A DNA stretch of 28,108 nucleotides from assembly GCA_964511405.1 (NCBI GenBank), contig CAZEFK010000092.1:1-28108 (forward strand), written 5' to 3'. Below, one piece after another: positions 7,508-15,228 of the stretch. The DNA is from CAZEFK01 sp964511405. Its GTDB lineage: Bacteria > Pseudomonadota > Alphaproteobacteria > Elsterales > Elsteraceae. A program made the position numbers and the translations under genes. Position 1 is the first letter of the stretch. Each line of letters opens with the position of its first letter. The notes below the pieces were generated by a model. It searched no databases and had not been told where the DNA came from. It worked only from the letters and a program-made list of their open reading frames with translations.

Positions 7508-9090
7508 TGACCCTGTCGGCGGTCGACGGCGCGCCCTCGGGCCTGGCCGCCGCTCGGCCGCCGCGACCGCTGCTCGTGGTATCGGCCCTGGCTGCGGCGC
7601 TGGTCTGCCTGCCCCTGGCGGCTACGCTCTGGCGGGCGGCCGAGATGCCGGCAGCCGACGCGGTGGCGCTGCTGGTCCGGCCGCTGGTCGGCCGGCTGCT
7701 GGTCAACACGCTGGGGCTGATCGCGGCGGCCACGGCCATCACCACGGTGCTGGGCATGGCCGCCGCCTGGCTGGTCGAGCGGACCGCGCTGCCCGGCCGG
7801 CGGGCGTGGGCCGTGGTCGCCGCGGCGCCGCTGGCCGTGCCGCCCTTCGTCAGCAGCTATGCCTGGGTGTCGCTCAGTCCGGCGCTCCAGGACTTCGCCG
7901 GCGCCCTGCTGGTGGTGTGCGGGTCCTACTACCCGCTGGTGTACCTGCCGGTGGCGGCGGCGCTGCGCGGCCTCGATCCGACGCTCGAGGAGAGCGCCCG
8001 CGCCCTCGGCCAGACCCCTTGGGGCGCGTTCCGCCGCGTCGTGCTGCCGCAGCTCCGTCCCGCCTTGCTGGGCGGCATGCTGTTGGTCGCCTTGCACATG
8101 CTGACCGAATTCGGCGCCTTCGCCCTGCTGCGCTTCCGTACCTTCACGACCGAGCTGTTCGTCGAGTACCGCACCGGCTTCAACGGCCCCGGCGCGGCGC
8201 TGCTCGCCGTCGTGCTCCTGCTGCTGTGCCTGGCCCTGCTGGCCGCGGAGCTGACCGTGCGCGGGAGCGCGCGCTATGCGCGGGTCGGCCGCGGGGCGCG
8301 CCGGCACGCCGAGCTGCACGCGCTGGGCTGGGTCCAGCTGCCGGTCCTGGCCGGTTTCGCGCTGCTCGCGGCGGCGACCCTGGGCGTTCCCCTCGGCATG
8401 ATCCTGTTTTGGCTGACCCAGCACAGTGCCGCCGCGATCGCACCGGGCGAGCTGTCGGTCGCGCGCCTGGCCGGCGCCACCCTGTCGTCGCTGTGGCTCG
8501 GGGTCGCCGGCGCCGCGGTCACGGTGGTGCTGGCGCTGCCGCTCGGCTACCTCGATGCCCGCTACCGCGGACGCCTGGTCACGCTGATCGAGCGCACCGC
8601 CTTCGTCGCCCGCGGCGTGCCCGGCATCGTCGTGGCCCTGGCGCTGATCGCGCTCACCGTCCGCGCAGCACCGCTGCTGTACCAGAGCGCCGCCTTGCTG
8701 ATGGCCGCCTATGCCATCCTGTTCCTGCCGCTGGCCCTGGTCAGCGTGCGCGGCGCCCTGCTGCAGGCCCCGCCGGTGCTGGAGGAAAGCGCCCGGTCGC
8801 TGGGGCTGGGATGGCCGGAGACGGTCCGGCGAGTCGTGCTGCCCCTGGCCGCGCCCGGCCTCGGTGCCGGCATGGCCCTGGTGTTCCTGTCGGTCGTCAC
8901 GGAGCTGACCGCGACCCTGCTGCTGGCCCCTATCGGCACCGAGACTCTGGCAACGCAGGTCTGGGCCAACTGCCGCGAGCTGGCCTTCGCCGCGGCAGCA
9001 CCCTATGCCGCCCTGATGCTGGCGCTGTCGCTCCTGTCCAGCTGGCTCCTGGCGCGCCGCTATGGCGGCCTGGCCTTGGCGACGGCCTGA
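7507..9090 (+). CDS. fbpB: Ferric iron ABC transporter permease, fused two-domain type
   Basis: A 527-residue inner-membrane protein with about 12 hydrophobic segments arranged as two copies of a six-helix permease domain, the usual layout of FbpB/SfuB. Each half has an EAA loop that would contact the ATPase: EESARALGQTPWGAFRRVVLP near residues 160-180 and EESARSLGLGWPETVRRVVLP near residues 425-445. The start ATG overlaps the binding-protein stop by one base, and two bases separate its stop from the ATPase start. No obvious truncation is seen. Confidence 0.92.
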   Translation: MTLSAVDGAPSGLAAARPPRPLLVVSALAAALVCLPLAATLWRAAEMPAADAVALLVRPLVGRLLVNTLGLIAAATAITTVLGMAAAWLVERTALPGRRAWAVVAAAPLAVPPFVSSYAWVSLSPALQDFAGALLVVCGSYYPLVYLPVAAALRGLDPTLEESARALGQTPWGAFRRVVLPQLRPALLGGMLLVALHMLTEFGAFALLRFRTFTTELFVEYRTGFNGPGAALLAVVLLLLCLALLAAELTVRGSARYARVGRGARRHAELHALGWVQLPVLAGFALLAAATLGVPLGMILFWLTQHSAAAIAPGELSVARLAGATLSSLWLGVAGAAVTVVLALPLGYLDARYRGRLVTLIERTAFVARGVPGIVVALALIALTVRAAPLLYQSAALLMAAYAILFLPLALVSVRGALLQAPPVLEESARSLGLGWPETVRRVVLPLAAPGLGAGMALVFLSVVTELTATLLLAPIGTETLATQVWANCRELAFAAAAPYAALMLALSLLSSWLLARRYGGLALATA

Positions 9091-9092
9091 CC

Positions 9093-10196
9093 ATGGCCGA
9101 CCTTCGGATCAAGGCCCTGGGCAAGGCCTATGGCGACCGCCCCGTGCTGCACGAGCTCGATCTCGAGGTCGCGTCGGGCAAGCTGGTGGCGTTGCTCGGG
9201 CCGTCGGGCAGCGGCAAGACGACGTTGCTGCGGCTGATCACCGGTTTCGACCGTCCCGATGCCGGCACCATCGAGATCGGCGGGCAGCTGGTGTCCGGGC
9301 CGGGCGTGCTCGTCGCCCCGGAACAGCGCCAGATCGGCTATGTGGCCCAGGAAGGGGCCCTGTTCCCGCATCTGACGATCGCCGACAATATCGTGTTCGG
9401 CCTGCCGCGCCGGCTGCGTCGGCAGCACGCGAAAGTGGCCGAGCTGCTCGACCTGGCCGGGCTGCCCGCTGCCTATGCCGGCCGCTGGCCGCACCAATTG
9501 TCGGGCGGCGAGCAGCAGCGGGTGGCGCTCGCCCGCGCGCTGGCGCCCGAGCCGCGGCTGGTGCTGCTGGACGAGCCGTTCTCGTCGCTCGACGCCGCCT
9601 TGCGCGTCGAAACGCGCGAGGCCGTGGCGCAAGCGCTGGCCGCAACCCGCGCGACGGCCCTGCTGGTCACCCACGACCAGGGCGAAGCCCTGTCCATGGG
9701 CGACGAGGTCGCCGTCCTCCGGCGCGGCAAGCTGGTGCAGCGCGCGCGCCCGGAGACGCTGTACCGGCGGCCGGTCGACATCGAGCTCGCGCGCTTCGTC
9801 GGCGACGCGGTGGTGCTGCCCGGCATCGCGGCCGGCACCGTCGCCGAGTGCAGCCTGGGCCGCTTGCCCCTCGCCGCCGCTTGCAGCGGCCCGGTCGACC
9901 TGTTGATCCGGCCGGAACAGATCCGGCTGATACAGGCTGACCAGGCCCCTCGGCTGCAGGCCGAAGTGCTGCGGGTCGTCTTCTACGGCCACGATGCCGT
10001 CCTGTCGCTCGCGCTGGCAGGCGACCGCCAGAGCGTGCTGACGGCGCGGTGCGGCGGCCAGCTCTGCCCGCGGCCCGGTGACCGGGTGGGCGTGCGCGTC
10101 GAGGGGGACGTCGTGGCGTTTGCGTCGGCAGAGCCAAGCCGCCAGGGATCAGTTCTGGGGCAGCCGGCAGTCGAGGCGGATCTGCCGGCCCGCTAG
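9093..10196 (+). CDS. fbpC: Ferric iron ABC transporter ATP-binding protein
   Basis: A 367-residue ATPase that would energise the FbpAB importer. Motifs in order: Walker A GPSGSGKTT (residues 36-44), Q-loop YVAQEG, signature LSGGEQQR, Walker B LVLLDEPFSSLD, and H-loop VTHDQGEA. After about residue 240 comes a regulatory TOBE-like domain (LLIRPEQIRLIQ, VVFYGHDAVLSL), as in FbpC/PotA-type ATPases. The TAG stop lies inside the left arm of the 22-bp inverted repeat that follows, so the last few residues (roughly from GQPAVEADLPAR) may have been shaped by it. Confidence 0.93.
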   Translation: MADLRIKALGKAYGDRPVLHELDLEVASGKLVALLGPSGSGKTTLLRLITGFDRPDAGTIEIGGQLVSGPGVLVAPEQRQIGYVAQEGALFPHLTIADNIVFGLPRRLRRQHAKVAELLDLAGLPAAYAGRWPHQLSGGEQQRVALARALAPEPRLVLLDEPFSSLDAALRVETREAVAQALAATRATALLVTHDQGEALSMGDEVAVLRRGKLVQRARPETLYRRPVDIELARFVGDAVVLPGIAAGTVAECSLGRLPLAAACSGPVDLLIRPEQIRLIQADQAPRLQAEVLRVVFYGHDAVLSLALAGDRQSVLTARCGGQLCPRPGDRVGVRVEGDVVAFASAEPSRQGSVLGQPAVEADLPAR

Positions 10197-10271
10197 CCCG
10201 GATTTCACACACCCAGCGCAACCCGAAGGGACGCCGATTTTTGGCGACAGGGTGTGTGAAATCCGGGCTAG
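10193..10271. repeat. Inverted-repeat element with perfect 22-bp arms between convergent genes
   Basis: The left arm 10193-10214 begins CTAGCCCGGATTTCACACAC and the right arm 10250-10271 is its exact reverse complement; 35 nt separate them. The spacer holds a second small hairpin (CGCC-GATTTTT-GGCG). The left arm contains the fbpC stop codon and the right arm ends 8 nt from the stop of the HDOD gene on the other strand. It can act as a bidirectional terminator. Its length, perfect arms and A/T-rich core also fit a REP- or MITE-like mobile palindrome. No target-site duplication is evident by eye. Confidence 0.75.
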
Positions 10272-10278
10272 GCCGCCG

Positions 10279-11583
10279 TCAGATGCGGCCGGCGACCGCC
10301 GGACTGCCCTGGGCCAGCTTGCGGCACATCTCCGACCAGTCCGGGATATGCGCCAGCCGGCCGACCTCGGAGAGCTCGCGGCGGGCGAGCGCCGGGCTGG
10401 CCAGCGGCCAGTCGCCGGTCTCGACCGATTCGCCCAGCAGCGCCGACGCCGCGTGCAGGATCAGCACCGGCAGGCCGATCGGCGGATCCGCCTGCGCGGG
10501 ATCCCGATAATAGGCGACCGCCTCGACCAGCGCCTGCGGCATGCCCCACAGGTCCAGGAGATAGGCGCCGACCGCGTCTGCCGTCACACCGAAGGCCGCG
10601 CGCTCGGCCGCCAGCCGCGACGCCCCCTGGCGCGCCGCGGCCAGGACCCGGCGATAGTCGTCGGGCCGGTTGACCGCCAGCACCAAGGCGCCGATGTCGT
10701 GCAGGGCCGCGGCCGTGACCGTGGTCTCGAGATCGGTCCGGGACAGCCGCTCGGTCTCGGCGATGGCGCGCGCCGACGCCGCCATCACCAGGGCGTTGCG
10801 CCACAGTCCCTCGATCGGCAGCGCGTCGATCAGCGACGCCGGGAACTGGGCGATCGCGGCATGTTTGAGCACGAGCGCCTTCAGCATCTCGGTGCCGAGA
10901 TGGCGTGCCGCCTGGCCGGCCGTGGTCAGCCGCACCCGCCCGGCCAGCGGACTGAAGTTCGCGATCTGCAACAGCTTGGCCGTGAGCGGCGGATCGCCCT
11001 CGATCAGGGCGACGATCCGGTTGAGCGACGGCTCGTCGGCCGTCACCTCGACGAACAGCGCCTGGTATACGGACGGCAGGCTGGGCAGGCAGGACATGCC
11101 GTTCATCAAGAGCCGCAGGTCGGCCGCGGCCAGCCGGGCCTTGAGGGCGACGGCCCGGCCGATGGCCGCCGCCACCACCGCCGGCCCTTCGGATTTGGGC
11201 AGGAAGCGGTGGGCCCAGCGCATGGCGCCCAGCAGCGTCTCCCGCTCCAGCCGCCGGGCCCGGAGGATCCGCACCGTTTGCGGCTGGCGGAGCGCCACGT
11301 CGGCGAGTAGCTTGGCGCCGCCCATGCCGGCCAGGTCCAGGTCGGCCACGACGACATCGACCATGTGATCGGCCATGTGCGCCAGTGCCGCCTGGCCGCC
11401 GGCGGCGAACGCCATCTGCCACCGGTCCTGGCGGCCGCCGAGTGCGTGCTGCAGAGCGGTCAAGGCGACCCGGTCATCGTCGACGAACAGGATCCGGATC
11501 GCGGCGTCGGCCCTCCCGCGCTCGGCACTGGCCTCGCGGGGCTCGGCATGCTGGCGGGCCGATGTCCTGTCTGCAAACGGCAT
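10279..11583 (-). CDS. Receiver-HDOD domain protein
   Basis: A 434-residue cytoplasmic signalling protein. Residues 29-140 form a CheY-like receiver: acidic pocket DDD35-37, phospho-acceptor Asp81 in VVADLDLAGMGG, and the conserved Lys130 in FLPKSEGP. The usual Thr/Ser after the fourth strand is missing (ILRARR). Residues 160-350 are an HDOD domain (LPSLPSVYQALFVEV, IVALIEGDPPLTAKLLQIANF, then AAALHDIGALVLA), a relative of HD phosphodiesterases that mostly lacks catalysis and serves as a binding or regulatory module. No partner kinase is adjacent. An AGGA lies about 10 nt before the ATG. It is separated from purU by 93 bp on the same strand. Confidence 0.85.
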   Translation of the reverse strand: MPFADRTSARQHAEPREASAERGRADAAIRILFVDDDRVALTALQHALGGRQDRWQMAFAAGGQAALAHMADHMVDVVVADLDLAGMGGAKLLADVALRQPQTVRILRARRLERETLLGAMRWAHRFLPKSEGPAVVAAAIGRAVALKARLAAADLRLLMNGMSCLPSLPSVYQALFVEVTADEPSLNRIVALIEGDPPLTAKLLQIANFSPLAGRVRLTTAGQAARHLGTEMLKALVLKHAAIAQFPASLIDALPIEGLWRNALVMAASARAIAETERLSRTDLETTVTAAALHDIGALVLAVNRPDDYRRVLAAARQGASRLAAERAAFGVTADAVGAYLLDLWGMPQALVEAVAYYRDPAQADPPIGLPVLILHAASALLGESVETGDWPLASPALARRELSEVGRLAHIPDWSEMCRKLAQGSPAVAGRI

Positions 11584-11676
11584 TCCGGATATCCTGGGCG
11601 GCTTAGCCGGCTTTTGAACGAAATCGAAGCTAAGATCGTCCTCCTTGGCCCGCGGCTCAAGCGCCGGAAGCTCGGG

Positions 11677-12549
11677 TCACGCCGGAAACACCACCGCCTT
11701 GTGGCCGTTCGGGATCACCCGGTCCTGGAGGTGCCAGGCGACCGCGCGCGACAGCACCCGGCGCTCGATGTCCCGGCCCTTGCGGATCAGGTCCTCGGGC
11801 GTGTCGGAATGGCTGATCCGCTCGACGTCCTGTTCGATGATCGGGCCTTCGTCCAGGTCCGACGTCACGTAATGGGCCGTGGCGCCGATCAGCTTGACGC
11901 CGCGCTCGAAGGCCTGGTGGTAGGGCTTGGCCCCCTTGAAGCCCGGCAGGAAGGAGTGGTGGATATTGATGCAGCGGCCGCTGAGCTTGGCGGCCAGTCC
12001 GTCGGACAGCACCTGCATGTAGCGGGCCAGCACCACCAGCTCGGTGCCGGTCGCGCGCACCAGGTCCCAGATCGCCGCCTCCTGCTCCAGCTTGGTGTCG
12101 CGCGCCACCGGCAGGTAGTGGAACGGCGCGCCGTCGAGATCCAGATGGGCATAGGCCTCGGCCGGATGGTTGGCGACCACCGCGGTGATGTCCATCGGCA
12201 GCTCGCCGATGCGGCGGCGGTACAGGAGATCGGCCAGGCAGTGGTCGAAGCGCGACACGAAGATCGCGACGCGCCGGCGTTCGGCCAGGTCGCGCACCTG
12301 CCACGTCATGGCGAAGCGCTGGGCGACCTCGGCGAAGCGCTCGCGCACGGCCTCGACCCGGGCGCCGTCCCCAAACGGGTTGAACACCACCCGCATGAAG
12401 AAGCGGCCGGTCTGCAGGTCGTCGAACTGATGGGCGCTCAGGATGTTATAGCCCTGCTCGAAGATCAGGGTAGTCACCGCGGCCACGATGCCGGCCCGGT
12501 TGGGGCAGGACAGGGTCAGGACGTACTGTGGCGCGGTGGTGGTGGCCAT
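11677..12549 (-). CDS. purU: Formyltetrahydrofolate deformylase
   Basis: A 290-residue cytoplasmic enzyme that hydrolyses 10-formyl-THF to THF and formate, supplying formate for PurT and balancing one-carbon pools. Residues 8-85 form an ACT-like domain (LTLSCPNRAGIVAAVTTLIFEQGYNI). The formyltransferase catalytic domain follows, with INIHHSFLPGFKGAKPY near residues 188-203 containing the catalytic His, and TAHYVTSDLDEGPIIEQD containing the catalytic Asp. Length is normal for PurU. It starts at ATG 12549. It stands alone between the HDOD gene and msrC, all on the minus strand. Confidence 0.95.
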   Translation of the reverse strand: MATTTAPQYVLTLSCPNRAGIVAAVTTLIFEQGYNILSAHQFDDLQTGRFFMRVVFNPFGDGARVEAVRERFAEVAQRFAMTWQVRDLAERRRVAIFVSRFDHCLADLLYRRRIGELPMDITAVVANHPAEAYAHLDLDGAPFHYLPVARDTKLEQEAAIWDLVRATGTELVVLARYMQVLSDGLAAKLSGRCINIHHSFLPGFKGAKPYHQAFERGVKLIGATAHYVTSDLDEGPIIEQDVERISHSDTPEDLIRKGRDIERRVLSRAVAWHLQDRVIPNGHKAVVFPA

Positions 12550-12635
12550 GGCGGAGTCCCGGAGACGGCTAGGGTCGGTAACCCGTTTGGCCTAGCGATT
12601 GCGGCTGCCGGCAGCAAGTCCCATTTGGCGCGCCC

Positions 12636-13163
12636 CTAGGCCAGCCCGGCCAGTCCCGGCGGGTGGCGGCGCAGATGGTCCAGCAGCACGGCCACCAGGC
12701 GCTCGCAACCGGCCTGGTCGGCGGCGTCGAATCGGCCTCGGCGCGGGCTGTCCAGGTCCAGTACGCCGAGCACGCGCCCGCCATCGACCAAGGGCACCAC
12801 CAGCTCCGCATTGGAGGCCGTGTCGCAGGCGATGTGGCCGGGAAAGGCATGGACGTCGGCGACCAGCACCGAGGCGCCGCGCACGGCGGCGGTGCCGCAC
12901 ACGCCACGGCCGAGGGCGATGCGCACGCAGGCGGGCTTGCCCTGGAAAGGCCCCAGCACCAGCTCGCCGCCCTTCATCAGGTAGAAGCCGGCCCAGTTGA
13001 GCTCCGGCAGGCCGTGGAAGACCAGCGCCGCCATGTTGGCCAGATTGGCAACCGCGTCGGACTCGCCGGCCAGCAGCGCGGCCAGTTGGCCCTGCAGACC
13101 GTCGTACAGCGCCGCCTTGCCGGCGGCGACACTGGCCTCGCCAGCGAGCGCGGCATCCGTCAT
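12636..13163 (-). CDS. msrC: Free methionine-(R)-sulfoxide reductase, GAF type
   Basis: A 175-residue GAF-domain enzyme that reduces free Met-R-sulfoxide using thioredoxin. The three diagnostic cysteines are at residues 79 (KPACVRIALG), 89 (GVCGTA) and 113 (HIACDTAS). The spacing of 10 and 24 is the same as Cys84, 94 and 118 of the E. coli enzyme, where Cys118 is catalytic. The segment ELNWAGFYLM...LVLGPFQGK is typical of the family. The ATG at 13163 has an AGGA about 9 nt upstream (GGAGAGGAATAGG); the upstream start at 13187 would add eight residues with no ribosome-binding site. Confidence 0.93.
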   Translation of the reverse strand: MTDAALAGEASVAAGKAALYDGLQGQLAALLAGESDAVANLANMAALVFHGLPELNWAGFYLMKGGELVLGPFQGKPACVRIALGRGVCGTAAVRGASVLVADVHAFPGHIACDTASNAELVVPLVDGGRVLGVLDLDSPRRGRFDAADQAGCERLVAVLLDHLRRHPPGLAGLA

Positions 13164-13240
13164 CGGCCTATTCCTCTCCGCTGCCATGGACCGAACCGCC
13201 GGGCATGCTGCCGACCCACCCGCCATCGGTCAACACGCGC

Positions 13241-13555
13241 CTAGGATACGGCTGACGTCCGGCCCTGGGCGGTACGGGGGTCGTCGCCGCGGCTGCGCCG
13301 CGGCTTGCCGGCGGCGGCACGCCAAGCCTGCTCGGCGGCATCCTTGGCCTCGTCGAACGAGTCGGCCCCGCCGGCCGCCACCGGCTCCTCGAAGGTGCGG
13401 CCGGTCATCAGCTCCCAGCCGATCTCCCGCGGCCGCGTGCCGTCGGCCGGCAGGTCGAAGGCGATCAGCTCATAGCGATCGACGATCACATGTTCGCTGC
13501 GGGCCAGACCCCACCACTCCGGATCGGCCGCCCACTTCAGGTTCGAACGGGTCAT
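13241..13555 (-). CDS. Conserved-looking hypothetical protein, 104 residues
   Basis: A small, likely soluble protein. The front half (KWAADPEWWGLARSEHVIV) is rich in tryptophan. A central GWELMTGRTFEEPV follows, then a helix-forming segment SFDEAKDAAEQAWRAA resembling the small alpha-beta domains that pair SFxxAxxxAE with a Trp. The C-terminus is basic and polar. No signal peptide or membrane segment is present, and I do not recognise the family. It starts at ATG 13555, with an AAAGG a few bases upstream. The gene lies upstream of msrC on the same strand with a 77-bp gap, and the coding pattern (G/C third positions) is consistent with a real gene. Confidence 0.65.
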   Translation of the reverse strand: MTRSNLKWAADPEWWGLARSEHVIVDRYELIAFDLPADGTRPREIGWELMTGRTFEEPVAAGGADSFDEAKDAAEQAWRAAAGKPRRSRGDDPRTAQGRTSAVS

Positions 13556-13934
13556 TGGCCTTTCGATCTCCGATCGCTGAAGTGATACCTAGTCTCACCA
13601 AGTGGCCGCGCCGTCAATCGAAATACAGCACCTCGACCGGGACCGGGCCCACCGGGTACCGCCCCGGGCGCCGGCACGACCGCGGTCCGGCCCCGGCGCG
13701 ATGCCGGAATTCGACATGGAGTCAGCCGGATAGGATCCGCCATTGACGACGCTCCGAACCCCTGCCGGAGCGGCCGGCGGGCGGTGGCGGGCGCAGCGGG
13801 CGCGATGGTGATCGCTCAAACACAAACGATCTTTCGTGGCGGCTATACTTGGATTGGACAAGCTTTCGCCGGTGTGATTGGATCATCTGGACGACCAAAT
13901 CCCTCGGCTCGTCGCATGCTCTTTGGAGTTCAAG
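13556..13934. other. 379-bp gene-free stretch
   Basis: No convincing gene was found here on either strand; the open frames are Arg/Pro/Ser-rich without family features. The region carries the upstream sequences of two divergent genes: the 104-residue hypothetical (minus) and the peptidoglycan-binding-domain protein (plus). A TATACT at 13844-13849 could be a -10 element for the latter, but the hexamer 17 bp upstream (CACAAA) is a poor -35. Confidence 0.6.
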
Positions 13935-14189
13935 ATGATCAAGAAGATGGCTGTCGCCCTGGTGTGCGTCCTGGCCTTGTCGGCAGGGGTGGCGCAGGCG
14001 CAAACCACGGCCAAGGTCGACGTCAAGGCCGTGCAGACCAGCCTCAATGCGGCCGGCTTCTCGCCGGGCAAGATCGACGGCAGGATGGGCAAGATGACCC
14101 GCGCCGCCCTGCGCAAGTTCCAGGCGGCCAAGGGCCTGAAGGCGACCGGCACGGTCGACGCGGCCACCAGCAAGGCCCTCGGCATGTAG
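13935..14189 (+). CDS. Secreted peptidoglycan-binding domain (PG_binding_1) protein
   Basis: An 84-residue protein with a Sec signal (MIKKMAVALVCVLALSAG, AQA site near residue 23). The rest is a single PG_binding_1 unit: VKAVQTSLNAAGFSPGKIDGRMGKMTRAALRKFQAAKGLKATGTVDAATSKAL. The LxxxGfxpGkiDGrmG...ALrkFQ..kGL.atG.vD..T pattern is that domain's core. There is no hydrolase domain, so it would be a small periplasmic wall-binding protein. The start ATG 13935 has GGAG 6 nt upstream. A strong terminator follows 44 bp after the stop, so it is probably monocistronic. Confidence 0.85.
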   Translation: MIKKMAVALVCVLALSAGVAQAQTTAKVDVKAVQTSLNAAGFSPGKIDGRMGKMTRAALRKFQAAKGLKATGTVDAATSKALGM

Positions 14190-14232
14190 CATTGCCCGCG
14201 GCGCGCGGATAGCGGTGCGCCGTCCGGTTCGG

Positions 14233-14275
14233 GCCCGTCGTTTCCGGTCCGCGGACCGGGGGCGGCGGGCTTTTT
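14233..14275 (+). terminator. Rho-independent terminator
   Basis: An outer stem (GCCCG at 14233-14237 with CGGGC at 14266-14270) encloses an inner perfect hairpin (CCGGTCC / GGACCGG around GC). A run of five T follows directly (14271-14275). It should stop transcription of the peptidoglycan-binding-domain gene. Confidence 0.8.
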
Positions 14276-14299
14276 CATGTGTCAGCCAGGCAGCCAACG

Positions 14300-14518
14300 A
14301 TGCTCAAGACCGAACGGGCCGAGATCCGAATCACGGTCAAGGAAGACAGCGACGGCGCCCCCTTCCTGATGATCGAGCCAACTGCCGGTTCGCTGGGGAT
14401 CCTGTCGCGCGCGTTCCTGACCTTCGACATGAAGCCCGGCACCAGCCTGGATACCGCGCGCGAGCTGGCCGACAGCCTCAACCGCAGCATCCGCGCGCTG
14501 GCCCATACCCGGTTCTGA
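14300..14518 (+). CDS. Small hypothetical protein, 72 residues
   Basis: A 72-residue soluble protein beginning MLKTERAEIRITVKED. The alternating pattern (AEIRITVKED, PFLMIEPT, LSRAFLTFDM) followed by a helix (SLDTARELADSLNRSIRALA) suggests a small beta-alpha domain. No family recognised. A GTG at 14279 would add seven residues, but it directly follows the terminator T run, so ATG 14300 is preferred; no strong ribosome-binding site is seen. It lies 110 bp downstream of the peptidoglycan-binding-domain gene and converges on the DUF892 gene. Confidence 0.6.
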   Translation: MLKTERAEIRITVKEDSDGAPFLMIEPTAGSLGILSRAFLTFDMKPGTSLDTARELADSLNRSIRALAHTRF

Positions 14519-14553
14519 TCGACGGCACAGGCTCGCCGGCGGCGCCGGGTCGA

Positions 14554-15093
14554 TCAGCGCTTGGCGGGCGCGTTGGCGGCCTTTTTCTCGATGTAGCGCA
14601 GGGTCACGACCGGAACCTGCGCCTCGACCCACGCCGCCATGGCCTCTTCCTCCGCAAGATTGGCGCGCGCCGCCTCGGCGATGGCCGCGCGTCCGCCCGC
14701 TTCCGCGGCGGCCAGCAACGACCGGTAGCAAGCGGCCTCGAACCGTTCGAAGGCGGCGCCCGCCAGCATGGTCTTGACCACCTCGTCGGTGGTCGCCGCC
14801 TGCATCAGCGCCTGCAGGTTGGCGCCCACCTTCATCGCGACGTCCTTGACCGTCGAGGCGCTGGCGTTGAGCGCGCGCAGGCACTCGTCGAGGCGCCGCT
14901 GCTGCCCTTCGGTTTCCTGGGCATGCTGCCGGAAGCGAGCCTGCAGGTCGGGGTAGTGCTCGAGCCGGTCGGCGACAGTGCGGGTCAGCGACAGCGCCTG
15001 CACCTCCATGGCGTGGGCATCGCGCAACGCGGGGAGCAAGAAGTCGTCCAGGGTTTCGGGCATGATCGTCTGGGACTGTGCGACGTCGGGCAT
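14554..15093 (-). CDS. DUF892 (YciF/YciE-like) ferritin-fold protein
   Basis: A 179-residue, mostly helical protein with the order and size of the DUF892 family, which adopts a ferritin-like four-helix bundle. Segments LDDFLLPALRDAHAMEVQAL (first helix), LQARFRQHAQETEGQQRRLDECL (second helix with a His-x-x-Glu like pair), LAGAAFERFEAACYRSLLAAAE, and a final AEEEAMAAWVE helix supply Glu and His residues that could bind metal. Members are often induced by osmotic or oxidative stress, and the function is unknown. An internal start at 15063 (MPETLDD) is a plausible alternative. The gene is divergent from Ku with 135 bp between them, so both may respond to stress. Confidence 0.8.
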   Translation of the reverse strand: MPDVAQSQTIMPETLDDFLLPALRDAHAMEVQALSLTRTVADRLEHYPDLQARFRQHAQETEGQQRRLDECLRALNASASTVKDVAMKVGANLQALMQAATTDEVVKTMLAGAAFERFEAACYRSLLAAAEAGGRAAIAEAARANLAEEEAMAAWVEAQVPVVTLRYIEKKAANAPAKR

Positions 15094-15228
15094 CGGGGTC
15101 CATCCGCTATGTCGAGGGGTGTTGCCGGGGCAACGGCCCCCTGCCCGGCAGGTTTCCCCTCCGAACTTCGCGGCAGGGCTGGTCGTTTCCTCGAGCGGGT
15201 CCATGGGAGGACGGCGGGAGGGACGGGC

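Noticed and set aside
10268..11422. A 384-residue minus-strand frame overlapping the HDOD gene
   Set aside because: Arg/Pro/Gly-rich shadow in another frame of the HDOD gene; no receiver or HDOD motifs.
14282..15103. Minus-strand 273-residue frame over the DUF892 gene
   Set aside because: Arg/Pro-rich shadow; the neighbouring frame has the DUF892 features.
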